Assembly: GCA_023436305.1 (NCBI GenBank)
Contig: JAEZJQ010000028.1
Location: 1 to 32,725, forward strand
Source: Bacillota bacterium
GTDB taxonomy: Bacteria; Bacillota; UBA4882; UBA8346
Length of the DNA stretch: 32,725 nucleotides
Direction: 5' to 3'
Below, piece by piece: positions 18,107-26,145 of this stretch. The number at the start of each line of letters is the position of its first letter. Positions within the stretch are counted from its first letter, which is position 1. Under the pieces are notes generated by a model, which saw only the letters and a program-made list of their open reading frames with translations, made no database searches and was not told the origin of the DNA. The position numbers and the translations under genes are program-made.

Positions 18107-18223
18107 CTAGGAGTCTGTGCGGGTAATAGGTTTTCGAAGCATATTTAGTGTTTAGTAGCACGATCTAATACAAGATATTGTGGTTTTAAGCTATAAAAAT
18201 GTGTTACTCGCACAGACTCCTAG
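18107..18223. mobile_element. 117-bp MITE-like element, complete copy C
   Basis: A second complete copy of the element, 117 bp long as is copy A, with ends CTAGGAGTCTGTGCGGGTAA and its near reverse complement. Of the last 44 bp, 40 match copy A, whereas the central 30 bp are very different. It is non-coding. It sits 51 bp after the histidine-kinase stop codon and upstream of the beta-barrel gene, where its long inverted ends could form a strong RNA hairpin and serve as a terminator. Confidence 0.75.
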
Positions 18224-18340
18224 GTATGGTTGATTGCGTTTTCGAATTTTGGAGTGATTCGGGAAAAATTGGGATTGGCAGGATATCGGTTGACGATGGG
18301 GAAATAGTTGTTTAAACGTGAAGTAAAACGGAGGAAAATG

Positions 18341-18880
18341 ATGTTAAAAAATAATTTGCGATTGGGTTTCATGGTATTCATGCTACTGGCGGCAAGCACC
18401 GTGAGCAATGCCGCCACGGTTGGGAACACTATTCCACAAACGCCGCATTATCAGGTGGGATGGCAATTTACTAAATCCGGCAATGGTTTTAGCATCAAAA
18501 TCCCGGTATTGGATTGCTACTATATCCAGCCGCTCTTTGCCTTCACTATGAATCAGAAACCGAACTCCTCCACCCAAAGCGGTACCGCCGAAGGACATTT
18601 TTCCCTGGGAATCCGGGGCATCAGGCAGCTCCCGGGGCGTGGCTATTTCCAACCTTATACCGGCATCGGCTGGGGACATTCGGAGAATTTTACCGGGACC
18701 AATTTATCGTCGGCAACGATTACCAAGGGAAACACCGGTTATGAAGCCTTTCTGGGAGTGGAATACCAGAAATACATCATCCGTCCCACCCTGGAAATTG
18801 GTTTAGGTAGTTATAACAAAGCCGACGGGAGCTACTACGCCGGAACAACATTCAACCTGGGATTAATGTATTCTTTTTAA
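18341..18880 (+). CDS. Secreted outer-membrane beta-barrel-like protein
   Basis: A 179-residue exported protein. The first 24 residues form a signal peptide with a basic start, a hydrophobic core and a VSNA cleavage site. The mature part alternates polar and hydrophobic residues, is rich in Gly, Tyr and Phe, and ends in LGLMYSF with a terminal Phe. Both are marks of outer-membrane beta-barrels recognised by the BAM machinery. I estimate about eight strands, similar to small OmpA/OmpW-like barrels, but recognise no specific family. Start choice: GGAGG at 18330-18334 serves the ATG at 18341 (6 nt) or the one at 18338. Its stop overlaps the stop of the convergent diguanylate cyclase gene by 4 nt. 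If it is a true barrel, the organism has an outer membrane. Confidence 0.75.
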   Translation: MLKNNLRLGFMVFMLLAASTVSNAATVGNTIPQTPHYQVGWQFTKSGNGFSIKIPVLDCYYIQPLFAFTMNQKPNSSTQSGTAEGHFSLGIRGIRQLPGRGYFQPYTGIGWGHSENFTGTNLSSATITKGNTGYEAFLGVEYQKYIIRPTLEIGLGSYNKADGSYYAGTTFNLGLMYSF

Positions 18881-20418
18881 TCCGTCTTAAATCCGCAGCA
18901 AACTTTGTTCTTACCGGATTCTTTGGCTTGGTATAGAGATTTATCGGCGAATTCCAAGAGGGTGTCGCGGTCAGTAGCATGGTCGGGCATGGTGGCGACT
19001 CCTGCGGAGATAGTTACGGGGGTTTTTACGGCTTTAGAGGAAAGATCGGCAACGGACTGGCGGATGCGTTCGGCGATTTGCAAAGCAGTGGCGTTACCGG
19101 TATTGTTCAAGATTACGGCGAACTCTTCGCCCCCATAACGGGCCACGATATCCTGTTCCCGGACCATCCCTACCATGGTAACGGCGATGGTTTTCAACAA
19201 GCGGTCACCTTCGGGATGCCCGAAGGTATCATTATATTTTTTAAAATTATCGATATCCATTAGAATCAATGATAAAAAGCCTTTATCGGCCCGGGCGCGC
19301 CCGGTGGCGTCATCAATCCGTTCATTAAAATAACGCCGGTTATAAAGGCCGGTTAAACCGTCGGTATAGGCTTTGCGTTTCTCATCATGTAATGAAGTGG
19401 CGTTGTGAATAGCGATGCTGGCCTGATTGGCGATACTGCCCAGTATCTGATACTCCCGTTCGGGCATGGTTCTTACAGCGGAACTGGCCACCATTAAAAC
19501 CCCCACCACTTCTTCTTCGGCCACCAGCGGAAACCCGAACAGGGATTCCACCGGAATACCGGCAAACACTTGCACCAGTTCTTTATGTTTCTTGATATCG
19601 GAACAGAGCAACGGGTTGCGGTAACCGATGATTCCGGCCAGAGCAATGCTCTCCTTGGTCAAAGGGTGAGCCTGATAACTTTCCAGCCATTTGGGCTCCC
19701 AGCCTTGATGGGCGTAAATTTTTAGTTCTTCGGCTTCATCAAAGATCATTAAGGCCGCCATGGTTGAGGAACTGTTTTGGAGAACGGTTTTCACCGTCTG
19801 CTGGAAGATCTCATCCAGATTGGAGCTGGAACTGACTTGATGGGAGAAGCTGTTCAACCGCTGCAATTCAATATTCCAACGGGCCAGCCGTTTGGAGATC
19901 TCTTCGTTGACGATATAGGTATGGCTAATAACATAACCGCCGATAATCCCCACCAGATACAGATAGCCGGTTTTGATGGCCAGCGGTAAAACCGCGGCGG
20001 TTTTGGTATAAACGGCGGTCAGGATAAGCATGACGGCCATGAGGGTGCACCAGGTAAGAATCCCCGGATACCGAAATCGAAGTACGGCCACCAGGACCGG
20101 AATGAATAAAAACGGATACAGAGGGCTGTCCAACCCCCCGGTCCGGGCCAGCATATATCCGGCCAGCAACAGGTCGATACCGAATATGAGAAACCGGAGC
20201 GGCCGGGTGATCAGGTAACGGATGGCCGGTACGATTAAAAAGAGCAGGTTTAAAAACAGATAGCTGAAAAGCAGGATATAGTCGGTAAGGTTGCCTTTCA
20301 AGCCCAGGGCCAACCCGAACAATACTGTATTCGCAAGAGCCGTGCGTAAGCGGATCTGAGCCAGCGAAATGCTGAAGATTTTGTTTTTCCGGACTTTTGG
20401 GTTATTGGGGGTATTCAT
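18877..20418 (-). CDS. Membrane diguanylate cyclase (GAF-GGDEF)
   Basis: A 513-residue enzyme that makes the second messenger c-di-GMP from two GTP. The N-terminal 175 residues hold about six membrane helices. A GAF-like sensor domain follows (about 195-345), and the C-terminal GGDEF domain has DGLTGLYNRRYF, the metal-binding MDIDNFK and the active-site G429-G-E-E-F433. The product-inhibition I-site is intact: R420-E-Q-D423 lies exactly five residues before GGEEF, so the cyclase should be active and feedback-controlled. No EAL domain is present. GGGAG lies 6 nt before the ATG. It is monocistronic and follows a terminator belonging to murT. c-di-GMP commonly raises exopolysaccharide output, so the nearby polysaccharide cluster is a candidate target. 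Confidence 0.94.
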   Translation of the reverse strand: MNTPNNPKVRKNKIFSISLAQIRLRTALANTVLFGLALGLKGNLTDYILLFSYLFLNLLFLIVPAIRYLITRPLRFLIFGIDLLLAGYMLARTGGLDSPLYPFLFIPVLVAVLRFRYPGILTWCTLMAVMLILTAVYTKTAAVLPLAIKTGYLYLVGIIGGYVISHTYIVNEEISKRLARWNIELQRLNSFSHQVSSSSNLDEIFQQTVKTVLQNSSSTMAALMIFDEAEELKIYAHQGWEPKWLESYQAHPLTKESIALAGIIGYRNPLLCSDIKKHKELVQVFAGIPVESLFGFPLVAEEEVVGVLMVASSAVRTMPEREYQILGSIANQASIAIHNATSLHDEKRKAYTDGLTGLYNRRYFNERIDDATGRARADKGFLSLILMDIDNFKKYNDTFGHPEGDRLLKTIAVTMVGMVREQDIVARYGGEEFAVILNNTGNATALQIAERIRQSVADLSSKAVKTPVTISAGVATMPDHATDRDTLLEFADKSLYQAKESGKNKVCCGFKTD

Positions 20419-20585
20419 GGTTCGCTCCCAAAATTTGGACGATATTTATGTGCTGTTACATTCAATCATATCACATTATCGTGAAGCTGTGATTTAAAAA
20501 TATGTTTAAAAATTTGTAAAAACGTGATGATCCCAGTTCCGTGAATACCGATTTCAACACTTCCCCCCCCTCCCCCCACTAAAAA

Positions 20586-20607
20586 AACCTTGCAAACTCG
20601 CAAGGTT
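20586..20607 (-). terminator. Intrinsic terminator after murT
   Basis: An 8-bp perfect stem, AACCTTGC (20586-20593) with GCAAGGTT (20600-20607) and a 6-nt loop, lies 12 nt beyond the murT stop codon. In the minus direction it is followed by T7. It would end the gatD-murT transcript before the diguanylate cyclase gene. Confidence 0.85.
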
Positions 20608-20619
20608 ACTTCCCAATCC

Positions 20620-21969
20620 TTACTCCTTCTTCCGGCAAACTCTCAACAAAAAAGGCCGGAACTTAATCATTGACGTATAATTGGCCAAAATCAACAGATC
20701 GTCCCCGGTCTCCAGCCGCCCGGCCATTTCCCGGAAGGCCCGCCGCGGCGAATAGTCCACCATTCGCGGAATAGTGGGGGGATTGCTATACTTTACCCGA
20801 AGTCCCATATCTCCGGCCCGGGTGCCACTCGAAACCACTTCCTTAATCCCCGAAACTTTCCATAGATTCTCCAAAGCCACATCCCAAATCCAGGAAACAT
20901 CCCTGCCGTCAGCGGTCAAATCGTTCAGGAGCAATAAAATCCGTTTGCTCCCCTCCGCCTGGGTTAGCAGTTGAATGATATGATTAAACCCCACCGGATT
21001 CTTCACTAAAAACATAAATACCGAAGCGCCCCGGTAGGTAAACTGTTCACTCCGCCCATAACTCGGCTCCACCCCGCTTAAAACTCCGGACAGCTTATGT
21101 AAATTTCCATCAATTTCCAGAACGCAGATCCCCGCCGCCGCCAGGGCATTAAAAATATTAAATACACCCGGCATTTTTAAATGGATCTCAGTCTCGCTAC
21201 AGCCCCCGGCGGTCAAGGTAAAACGGCTCCCCCTCAAATAATCGGCCTGAATCCGTTCCGCCCAAATATCCAATTCCGGCAGTTCCAGTCCGGCTTCCAC
21301 GCCTTTCCCCGTCTCCGCCTCCACCAATAAGCCAAAATCCGTGGATACCTCCTCTTCCTTGATTCCGAAAAAGATCCGATTTTCCGGAGCCATCGCCGAA
21401 CCAATCCGGGCAATGTTGGGATCGTTGCCGTTCAATATCACCTTGCAATGCCGGTCCTTATTTTGCAACAATTCAATGATCTTATTCACATTGGAATCCA
21501 CTTCACCATAACGATCCAATTGGTCCCGGGAAAAATTGGTCACCACCAGAATATGAGGTTCAAACAACGGGAACCACCGGGCCAATACTGCCTCATCAAT
21601 CTCAAAAATGGCGTAATCCGCCATAAATTCCCGGGTAGGGTACAATTGGGCCAACAAAACACTGGTCGCAATTCCGGAGATTAAATTCGCGCCCTGGGAA
21701 TTGGTCACCACCTGGTACCCGTACTCCCTGAATAAAGCCACACTGATTTTGGTGGTGGTGGTCTTGCCATTAGTTCCGGTGATTAAAATCCATCCCTTTC
21801 GAAAACGGGGCACCAGCGCTTGCATTATCCTGGGAAACACTTTCAAAGCCACTTTCCCGGGCAGATTACTGCCCTCACCCAGCTTCAGGAGGCGTAACAG
21901 CCGGTAAATCACCCGGACCAACACAGCCGCCGGAATGATCATCAACCATTCTCGCTGCTTCATCGTCAA
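20620..21969 (-). CDS. murT: Lipid II isoglutaminyl synthase, MurT subunit
   Basis: A 449-residue Mur-ligase-like subunit that activates the D-Glu of lipid II with ATP so that ammonia from GatD can amidate it to D-isoglutamine. The P-loop is GTNGKTTTT (65-73). The middle domain contains NFSRDQLDRYGE, and the C-terminal DUF1727 domain has DGRDVSWIWDV. D363 there matches the Asp that completes the GatD catalytic triad. The four-cysteine zinc ribbon usual in the middle domain is missing: no Cys occurs between residues 176 and 256. The frame begins with TTG at 21969 (5 nt after AAAGGA), and an ATG lies two codons in at 21963. The ribosome binding site overlaps the gatD stop, so the two are coupled. 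An N-terminal hydrophobic stretch may touch the membrane. Confidence 0.93.
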   Translation of the reverse strand: MTMKQREWLMIIPAAVLVRVIYRLLRLLKLGEGSNLPGKVALKVFPRIMQALVPRFRKGWILITGTNGKTTTTKISVALFREYGYQVVTNSQGANLISGIATSVLLAQLYPTREFMADYAIFEIDEAVLARWFPLFEPHILVVTNFSRDQLDRYGEVDSNVNKIIELLQNKDRHCKVILNGNDPNIARIGSAMAPENRIFFGIKEEEVSTDFGLLVEAETGKGVEAGLELPELDIWAERIQADYLRGSRFTLTAGGCSETEIHLKMPGVFNIFNALAAAGICVLEIDGNLHKLSGVLSGVEPSYGRSEQFTYRGASVFMFLVKNPVGFNHIIQLLTQAEGSKRILLLLNDLTADGRDVSWIWDVALENLWKVSGIKEVVSSGTRAGDMGLRVKYSNPPTIPRMVDYSPRRAFREMAGRLETGDDLLILANYTSMIKFRPFLLRVCRKKE

Positions 21970-21971
21970 AG

Positions 21972-22742
21972 TTATCCTTTACTTTTTATGGTTTTCCCGA
22001 AAAAATATTGCTTTTTAACCCGGTTGATCACATAATCCCGGGTTTGAATCTCCAAAGCATCGTCTAATGGCTGTAAATCAGCCTTGCCATATTTACGGGT
22101 GAGAGCCAGACCGATTAAATGGTCGGCGAAACCGGGGTTTTTCGGCAGCAGGGGGCCATGCAGGTATGTACCAAAACAATTATGGAATCGGGCCCCCTCC
22201 AGCCCATCCTCACCATTGTTTCCAAAACCGTAAATTATCCGGCCCAAAGGGCGGCAATCCGGTCCCAGATAAGTCCTGCCTGAATGATTTTCAAAACCCA
22301 CCATGGGAATCGTATTCCCCGGAGAAAGTTCCGTACGAACCACCACATTTCCGATGGCCCGCCAGGTTCCTCCTTCGGTTCGCAAGTCCAAAGCGGAGAT
22401 TCCCTGCAAGAGCGGACCTTTTAACGGGCGGTAATACTCTCCCAACAACTGTAACCCCCCGCAAATCGCCAGCATCGTCAGGCCATCCTGAATGGACGCT
22501 TTTAAATTACCACCTTTGGTCCGGATCAAATCCGCCCCGATTTTAAACTGTTCCTTATCCTGTCCACCCCCGAAAAACGCTAAATCATAATCGGAGAAAC
22601 ACGGTGAATCTCCAATACCGATCTCGGTTACCATCAATTCAATCCCCCGCCTCCGGCACCGCTCAATGAGCGTCTGGACATTGCCCCGATCCCCATACAG
22701 ATTCATTAAAGCCGGATAAAAATAAGCGAGTTTGAGTTCCAT
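21972..22742 (-). CDS. gatD: Lipid II isoglutaminyl synthase, glutaminase subunit GatD
   Basis: A 256-residue class I glutamine amidotransferase that frees ammonia from glutamine and passes it to MurT for amidation of peptidoglycan precursors at the inner membrane face. The oxyanion region reads GGGQDKEQ, the nucleophile is C94 in LAICGG, and the catalytic histidine is H195 in YLHGPLLPKN. R128 in GTWRAI corresponds to the substrate-binding arginine of the staphylococcal enzyme. The start is an ATG with GGGGAG 5 nt upstream. gatD precedes murT here, the reverse of the staphylococcal murT-gatD order. It is the first gene of a two-gene operon with its own promoter. Confidence 0.95.
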   Translation of the reverse strand: MELKLAYFYPALMNLYGDRGNVQTLIERCRRRGIELMVTEIGIGDSPCFSDYDLAFFGGGQDKEQFKIGADLIRTKGGNLKASIQDGLTMLAICGGLQLLGEYYRPLKGPLLQGISALDLRTEGGTWRAIGNVVVRTELSPGNTIPMVGFENHSGRTYLGPDCRPLGRIIYGFGNNGEDGLEGARFHNCFGTYLHGPLLPKNPGFADHLIGLALTRKYGKADLQPLDDALEIQTRDYVINRVKKQYFFGKTIKSKG

Positions 22743-23269
22743 GAAGACTCCCCAAATGGTGTTTGGCGTATTGTATTTAGTATATGGCTTATAAATTATA
22801 GCATAACGTATATTGTATCGTAATTTGGAGTATTATTCAATTATTCTACCGGAATTCGGCTAAACAACCGGAAGGCAAAACCCGAAGCGGCGATTAATCG
22901 ATAGCTTTCGGCTGAAGCCGAGAGTTTGAATCCCATAGCTTAAGACAATCGCACTAAGTAAAACCTGCTGATCATGGTTTAAAAAAACATGGTACTCATC
23001 CAAAATTTAATATGGTTTTTAACTGATAAGCTTTATTGGATGGGTTTCAACCACTTTGTAAAAACTATTTCCCAACCCCTTTATTTATCGGAAGCTTGGA
23101 GCAAAACCGCTACCTAAATCATCAAAATTTTGGATTACAAATAATTCCAGATCGTCAATCGTAAAATAGGGGAGCCCAATGCCCCCCTTCATACAAAATA
23201 ATTCATATTCCCCGCTACTCGAGGCGTCACCAATTTTATCAGCTCAACCGGGACAATTTATCTGTCGCT
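22743..23269. other. Intergenic region between LysM gene and gatD
   Basis: There is no gene in this 527-bp stretch. Its right part is the 3' flank of the LysM gene. Its left end carries the gatD promoter. A GC-rich hairpin CTTTCGGCT/AGCCGAGAG lies at 22905-22924, and a longer-range pairing ACTCATCCAA/TTGGATGGGT spans 22994-23045 with a large loop. Neither is followed by a T-run. I see no terminator for the LysM gene. Confidence 0.5.
22812..22840 (-). promoter_or_regulatory. Sigma-A-type promoter of gatD-murT
   Basis: Read on the minus strand, TTGAAT (22840-22835) and TACAAT (22817-22812) are spaced by exactly 17 bp, about 70 nt before the gatD start. A second TATAAT at 22800-22795 could serve as an alternative -10, but its -35 is poor. 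Confidence 0.5.
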
Positions 23270-24172
23270 TTAACGGCATCCCTGGCGGTGACGGCCCTTC
23301 TTTTTCTTGCGTTCGCGATACGGACATTCCTCCCAGGGGATTACAATATAAACCGGCATGGGCTGAGTCACGGGTCCTGCGGGTGGGCAAGGCATGGGCC
23401 GAGCCACGGGTGCTCCAGGTGGGCAAGGCATGACCGGAGGCATGGACGGTAACGGCGGGGAAACGATGGGTAAAGTTACCGGCGGCGCTGGCATTGGAGT
23501 TGGCGTTGGTATTGAAATTGGCATTTCCGGTACTGGCGCCGGCAATGGTATGGGCATGACCGGTTGTTCCACAGCGGGTTTCGGAACACAGATGGTTTGG
23601 CCCGGATAGATCAGGTTAGGATCCGGAATCTGTGGATTGGCCATAATTAATGCCGCTAGAGAAATCCCGTTCATTCTTGCGATTTCGAACAAGGTATCCC
23701 CTTTTTTTACTACATAAAGCGTCCCCCCCGAACAAGGAACCGGAGTTACCGGGCACGGAACCGGACCCACCGGAACCGGCACACAGATTTCCTGGCCGGG
23801 AAAGATCAGATCGGGATTGGTGATCTGCGGATTGGCCTGAATCAAAGCATCCAAGGTTACCCCAAAACGCCGGGCGATCTCAAACATAGTATCGCCGCTC
23901 ACTACCCGGTAAATCCGGCCGGCACAAACCACTCCCGGGCTGGGACCTCCCACCGGAATACAAATTACTTGTCCGGGATATATGGTATTGGGGTCTAAAA
24001 TTTGAGGATTGGCATTAATCAGACTCTGTAACGAGATATTAAACCGGCGGGCGATAAAGAACAGGGTATCGCCGGATTTTACGGTATATAATTGTCCGCC
24101 CGGACAACCCGGCGCCATGACGGGTTCCTGATAACCTTCATTGTAGCTGTTTTCATTCAGATTTTCAGGCAT
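23270..24172 (-). CDS. Triple LysM-domain protein, spore-coat/SafA-like
   Basis: A 300-residue protein with three LysM repeats (28-72, 87-131, 152-196), each with the pattern YxVxxGDTxxxIAxxxxxxxxxLxxANPQI...P.xxYPGQxICVP. LysM binds N-acetylglucosamine in peptidoglycan. A long Pro-, Met- and Ala-rich tail follows (about 200-285), then a basic Cys-containing end, REKKKKGRHRQGC. There is no signal peptide, which argues for a protein assembled from the mother cell side, as in spore coat or cortex-binding proteins such as SafA. The ribosome binding site is excellent (AAGGAGG). A 10-bp palindrome, AACCTAGGTT (24188-24197), lies just upstream of it. No partner gene is adjacent. A spore role is inference from architecture. 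Confidence 0.88.
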   Translation of the reverse strand: MPENLNENSYNEGYQEPVMAPGCPGGQLYTVKSGDTLFFIARRFNISLQSLINANPQILDPNTIYPGQVICIPVGGPSPGVVCAGRIYRVVSGDTMFEIARRFGVTLDALIQANPQITNPDLIFPGQEICVPVPVGPVPCPVTPVPCSGGTLYVVKKGDTLFEIARMNGISLAALIMANPQIPDPNLIYPGQTICVPKPAVEQPVMPIPLPAPVPEMPISIPTPTPMPAPPVTLPIVSPPLPSMPPVMPCPPGAPVARPMPCPPAGPVTQPMPVYIVIPWEECPYRERKKKKGRHRQGCR

Positions 24173-24510
24173 TCGATTACCTCCTTAAACCTAGGTTAAA
24201 GTTCTACTGTAACATATTCGCAAGTCCTGCCTTTTGTTCACAGGGCATAAGGCATAATTTCCATTCCCAAAACCATATCGGGTCAATTCTTACAAAAAAC
24301 AATCCCTATACAAATTATTAATAATTTTTGTTCCCCGGCCCACATTTTGAATTGAATTCCCAAAATCCTGATTATTTTGGCAGGGGATTCTCAATTTTAG
24401 CCGAATTGTATGATAAAGCTTCATATAATATAATAATCCCCCGGATTTAGTTTTTATCGACTTTTCCGGCATCTGATTAATTTGAATGTTAAAGAATCGA
24501 GGGGATAAGA
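24173..24510. promoter_or_regulatory. Divergent promoter region, LysM gene and SDR gene
   Basis: This 338-bp gap separates two divergent genes. On the LysM side are AAGGAGG and the palindrome AACCTAGGTT (24188-24197), which overlaps where a transcript leader or operator would be. On the dehydrogenase side there is a good promoter at 24406-24434 (separate feature). No gene is visible in between. Confidence 0.5.
24406..24434 (+). promoter_or_regulatory. Sigma-A-type promoter of the SDR gene
   Basis: TTGTAT (24406-24411) and a perfect TATAAT (24429-24434) are 17 bp apart, 77 nt before the ATG at 24511. The leader between them is AT-rich. The ribosome binding site GAGGGG lies just before the start. 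Confidence 0.6.
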
Positions 24511-25227
24511 ATGAAAAAAGCAATCATTATCGGAGCAAGTAGCGGTATTGGCCGGGAACTGGCCAGAATCATCGCCGCCAATGGTTATATTGTGGGTTTG
24601 GCGGCCAGACGGACGGAACTCTTACATAAATTAAACGCGGAAATCACCAGTAAAACATATATCAAAACCATGGATCTTGCCAAGCCGGATGAGGCTATCC
24701 TGAAATTACATGAACTCATTGCCGAAATGAACGGCGTCGATCTGATAATTATCAGTTCAGGAACCGGCTATATCAATCCCGAACTGGATTGGGCTCCGGA
24801 AAAAAACACCCTGGATGTAAACGTAACCGGTTTTACGGCCATGGTGAACGTGGCTTGGAAACACTTCCGGGAAAAGGGCGGGGGTATTATCGTGGGGATA
24901 TCATCCATCGCCGCAATCCGGGGAAGTGCTGCCGCCCCGGCCTATAACGCTTCCAAGTCTTTTGTCTCCAATTACTTGTCCGGACTCCGCTATAAAGCGT
25001 GGCAACAAAAAGCCAATATCAAAATAATCGACATTAAACCCGGTTTTATCGATACCGAAATGGCCAAAGGTGAAGGTTTATTCTGGGTTGCGTCACCCGA
25101 AAAGGCCGCTGCTCAAATCTACCATTGTATTCAAAAAGGAACGGAAAAAGCTTATATTACCAAACGATGGGTCATTATCGCCTGGATCTTTAAATTGCTG
25201 CCCGATTGGTTGTTTTGCAGGTTATAA
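24511..25227 (+). CDS. Short-chain dehydrogenase/reductase (SDR, classical)
   Basis: A 238-residue NAD(P)-dependent oxidoreductase of the classical SDR family. The Rossmann-fold cofactor motif is GASSGIG (8-14), followed by NVTG. The catalytic residues are a serine in GISSIA (131-132), then Y145 and K149 in YNASK. PGFIDTEM closes the active site. The C-terminal end is hydrophobic (WVIIAWIFKLLPDWL), suggesting loose membrane attachment and a lipid-like substrate, as in DltE-like or acylglycerol/ketone reductases. The arginine-rich region after the first strand (AARRTE) suggests NADP(H) preference. It is a single-gene unit with its own promoter. The substrate is unknown. Confidence 0.92.
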   Translation: MKKAIIIGASSGIGRELARIIAANGYIVGLAARRTELLHKLNAEITSKTYIKTMDLAKPDEAILKLHELIAEMNGVDLIIISSGTGYINPELDWAPEKNTLDVNVTGFTAMVNVAWKHFREKGGGIIVGISSIAAIRGSAAAPAYNASKSFVSNYLSGLRYKAWQQKANIKIIDIKPGFIDTEMAKGEGLFWVASPEKAAAQIYHCIQKGTEKAYITKRWVIIAWIFKLLPDWLFCRL

Positions 25228-25361
25228 GAGCAGTTTTGAAACAAAAAAAATTACCAAAAAGATCATGAATTAGATATAAATCCTAAATAATTTTATTCCG
25301 ATGATCATAAGGAAACTAATTTTTAAAAATAAAACACAAATTTATAGGAGGCCATATACCA

Positions 25362-25988
25362 ATGAAAAAGATTTTTGCTGTTCTACTGGTTCTGGTTTGT
25401 CTTTCGGCAACAGCGGGCATGGTTAACGCCTAAGATCTGGATCGCTGTAACGCCACCGAAGTAAGTAATGTTACGGAGCCATATACCGCCGATGAATGGA
25501 TTGTATCCCCGGATGAAGAATCCATTGGAGATGAAAATGTTTCCAACGCGGCTGAATGTGATATCAAAGGAGTTATCGCCTGTTATGATAACGATTATCT
25601 TCGAATCGACATCTTGTTGAACAACAGTATAACCTTTGACTGGAAGACTCTATATGCCGTAAAGATCGAATACGGCGATACGAATGAGTACTTTACCTAT
25701 TATACCGATTCCGAAAAATTGGTTTATGAAAAAGAAGAGAACGGTAAAATCGTCAAGACCAAAACTTTGGCAAAAGCCGATTCCAATGATGTGGCAGGAG
25801 TGACCGATTCCGGAGAACAGGAAAACGATGTGATCTATTTCATTATTAATAAAGAAGACCATATCGGCGGAGAAAAGGGAAAACGGTATTATTTGACCTG
25901 TAGTTTCTTCTCTGGTTATGTTACAAAATCCGATGAAATTAAGATCGCTGATAAAACCATTTCGGTTGAAATGGAGTTTAAATATTAA
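25362..25988 (+). pseudogene. Secreted protein gene with in-frame TAA after signal peptide
   Basis: A strong AGGAGG precedes an ATG at 25362 that opens a typical signal peptide (MKKIFAVLLVLVCLSATAG, cleavage after MVNA). The next codon, 25431-25433, is TAA. The same frame then stays open for 184 further codons to 25988, giving an acidic, beta-strand-rich mature protein with two cysteines in its first 65 residues and no recognised domain. No start codon with a ribosome binding site lies after the TAA. The TAA is one C-to-T change away from CAA (Gln). So this is either a recent nonsense mutation, a sequencing error, or a readthrough case. The gene ends at a bidirectional terminator shared with the convergent GH30 gene. 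Confidence 0.75.
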
Positions 25989-26084
25989 ATCGCCGGGTAA
26001 CGATTCCCACAAGACAGGCCGGAAAAAGGACCCGGTGGTAAAACGAAAAACTGCAGCCAGTTTTGGCCTCATAAATATGTTTTT

Positions 26085-26124
26085 AAAAAAAGCTTAAACA
26101 GCATCAGCCGTTTAAGCTTTTTTT
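26085..26124. terminator. Bidirectional intrinsic terminator
   Basis: A 15-bp perfect stem formed by A7-GCTTAAAC (26085-26099) and GTTTAAGC-T7 (26110-26124), with a 10-nt loop, lies between convergent genes. Because the stem ends in A7/T7 on both sides, it works for the secreted-protein gene on the plus strand and for the GH30 gene on the minus strand. Confidence 0.9.
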
Positions 26125-26145
26125 GATTATTTATGCTTTATGGTA

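Noticed and set aside
23394..23609. A Gly/Met-rich plus-strand frame opposite the LysM gene
   Set aside because: It is the antisense of the Pro-rich tail of the LysM protein and has no ribosome binding site.
25431..25433. Selenocysteine or pyrrolysine recoding at the internal stop
   Set aside because: The codon is TAA, whereas those systems use TGA and TAG.
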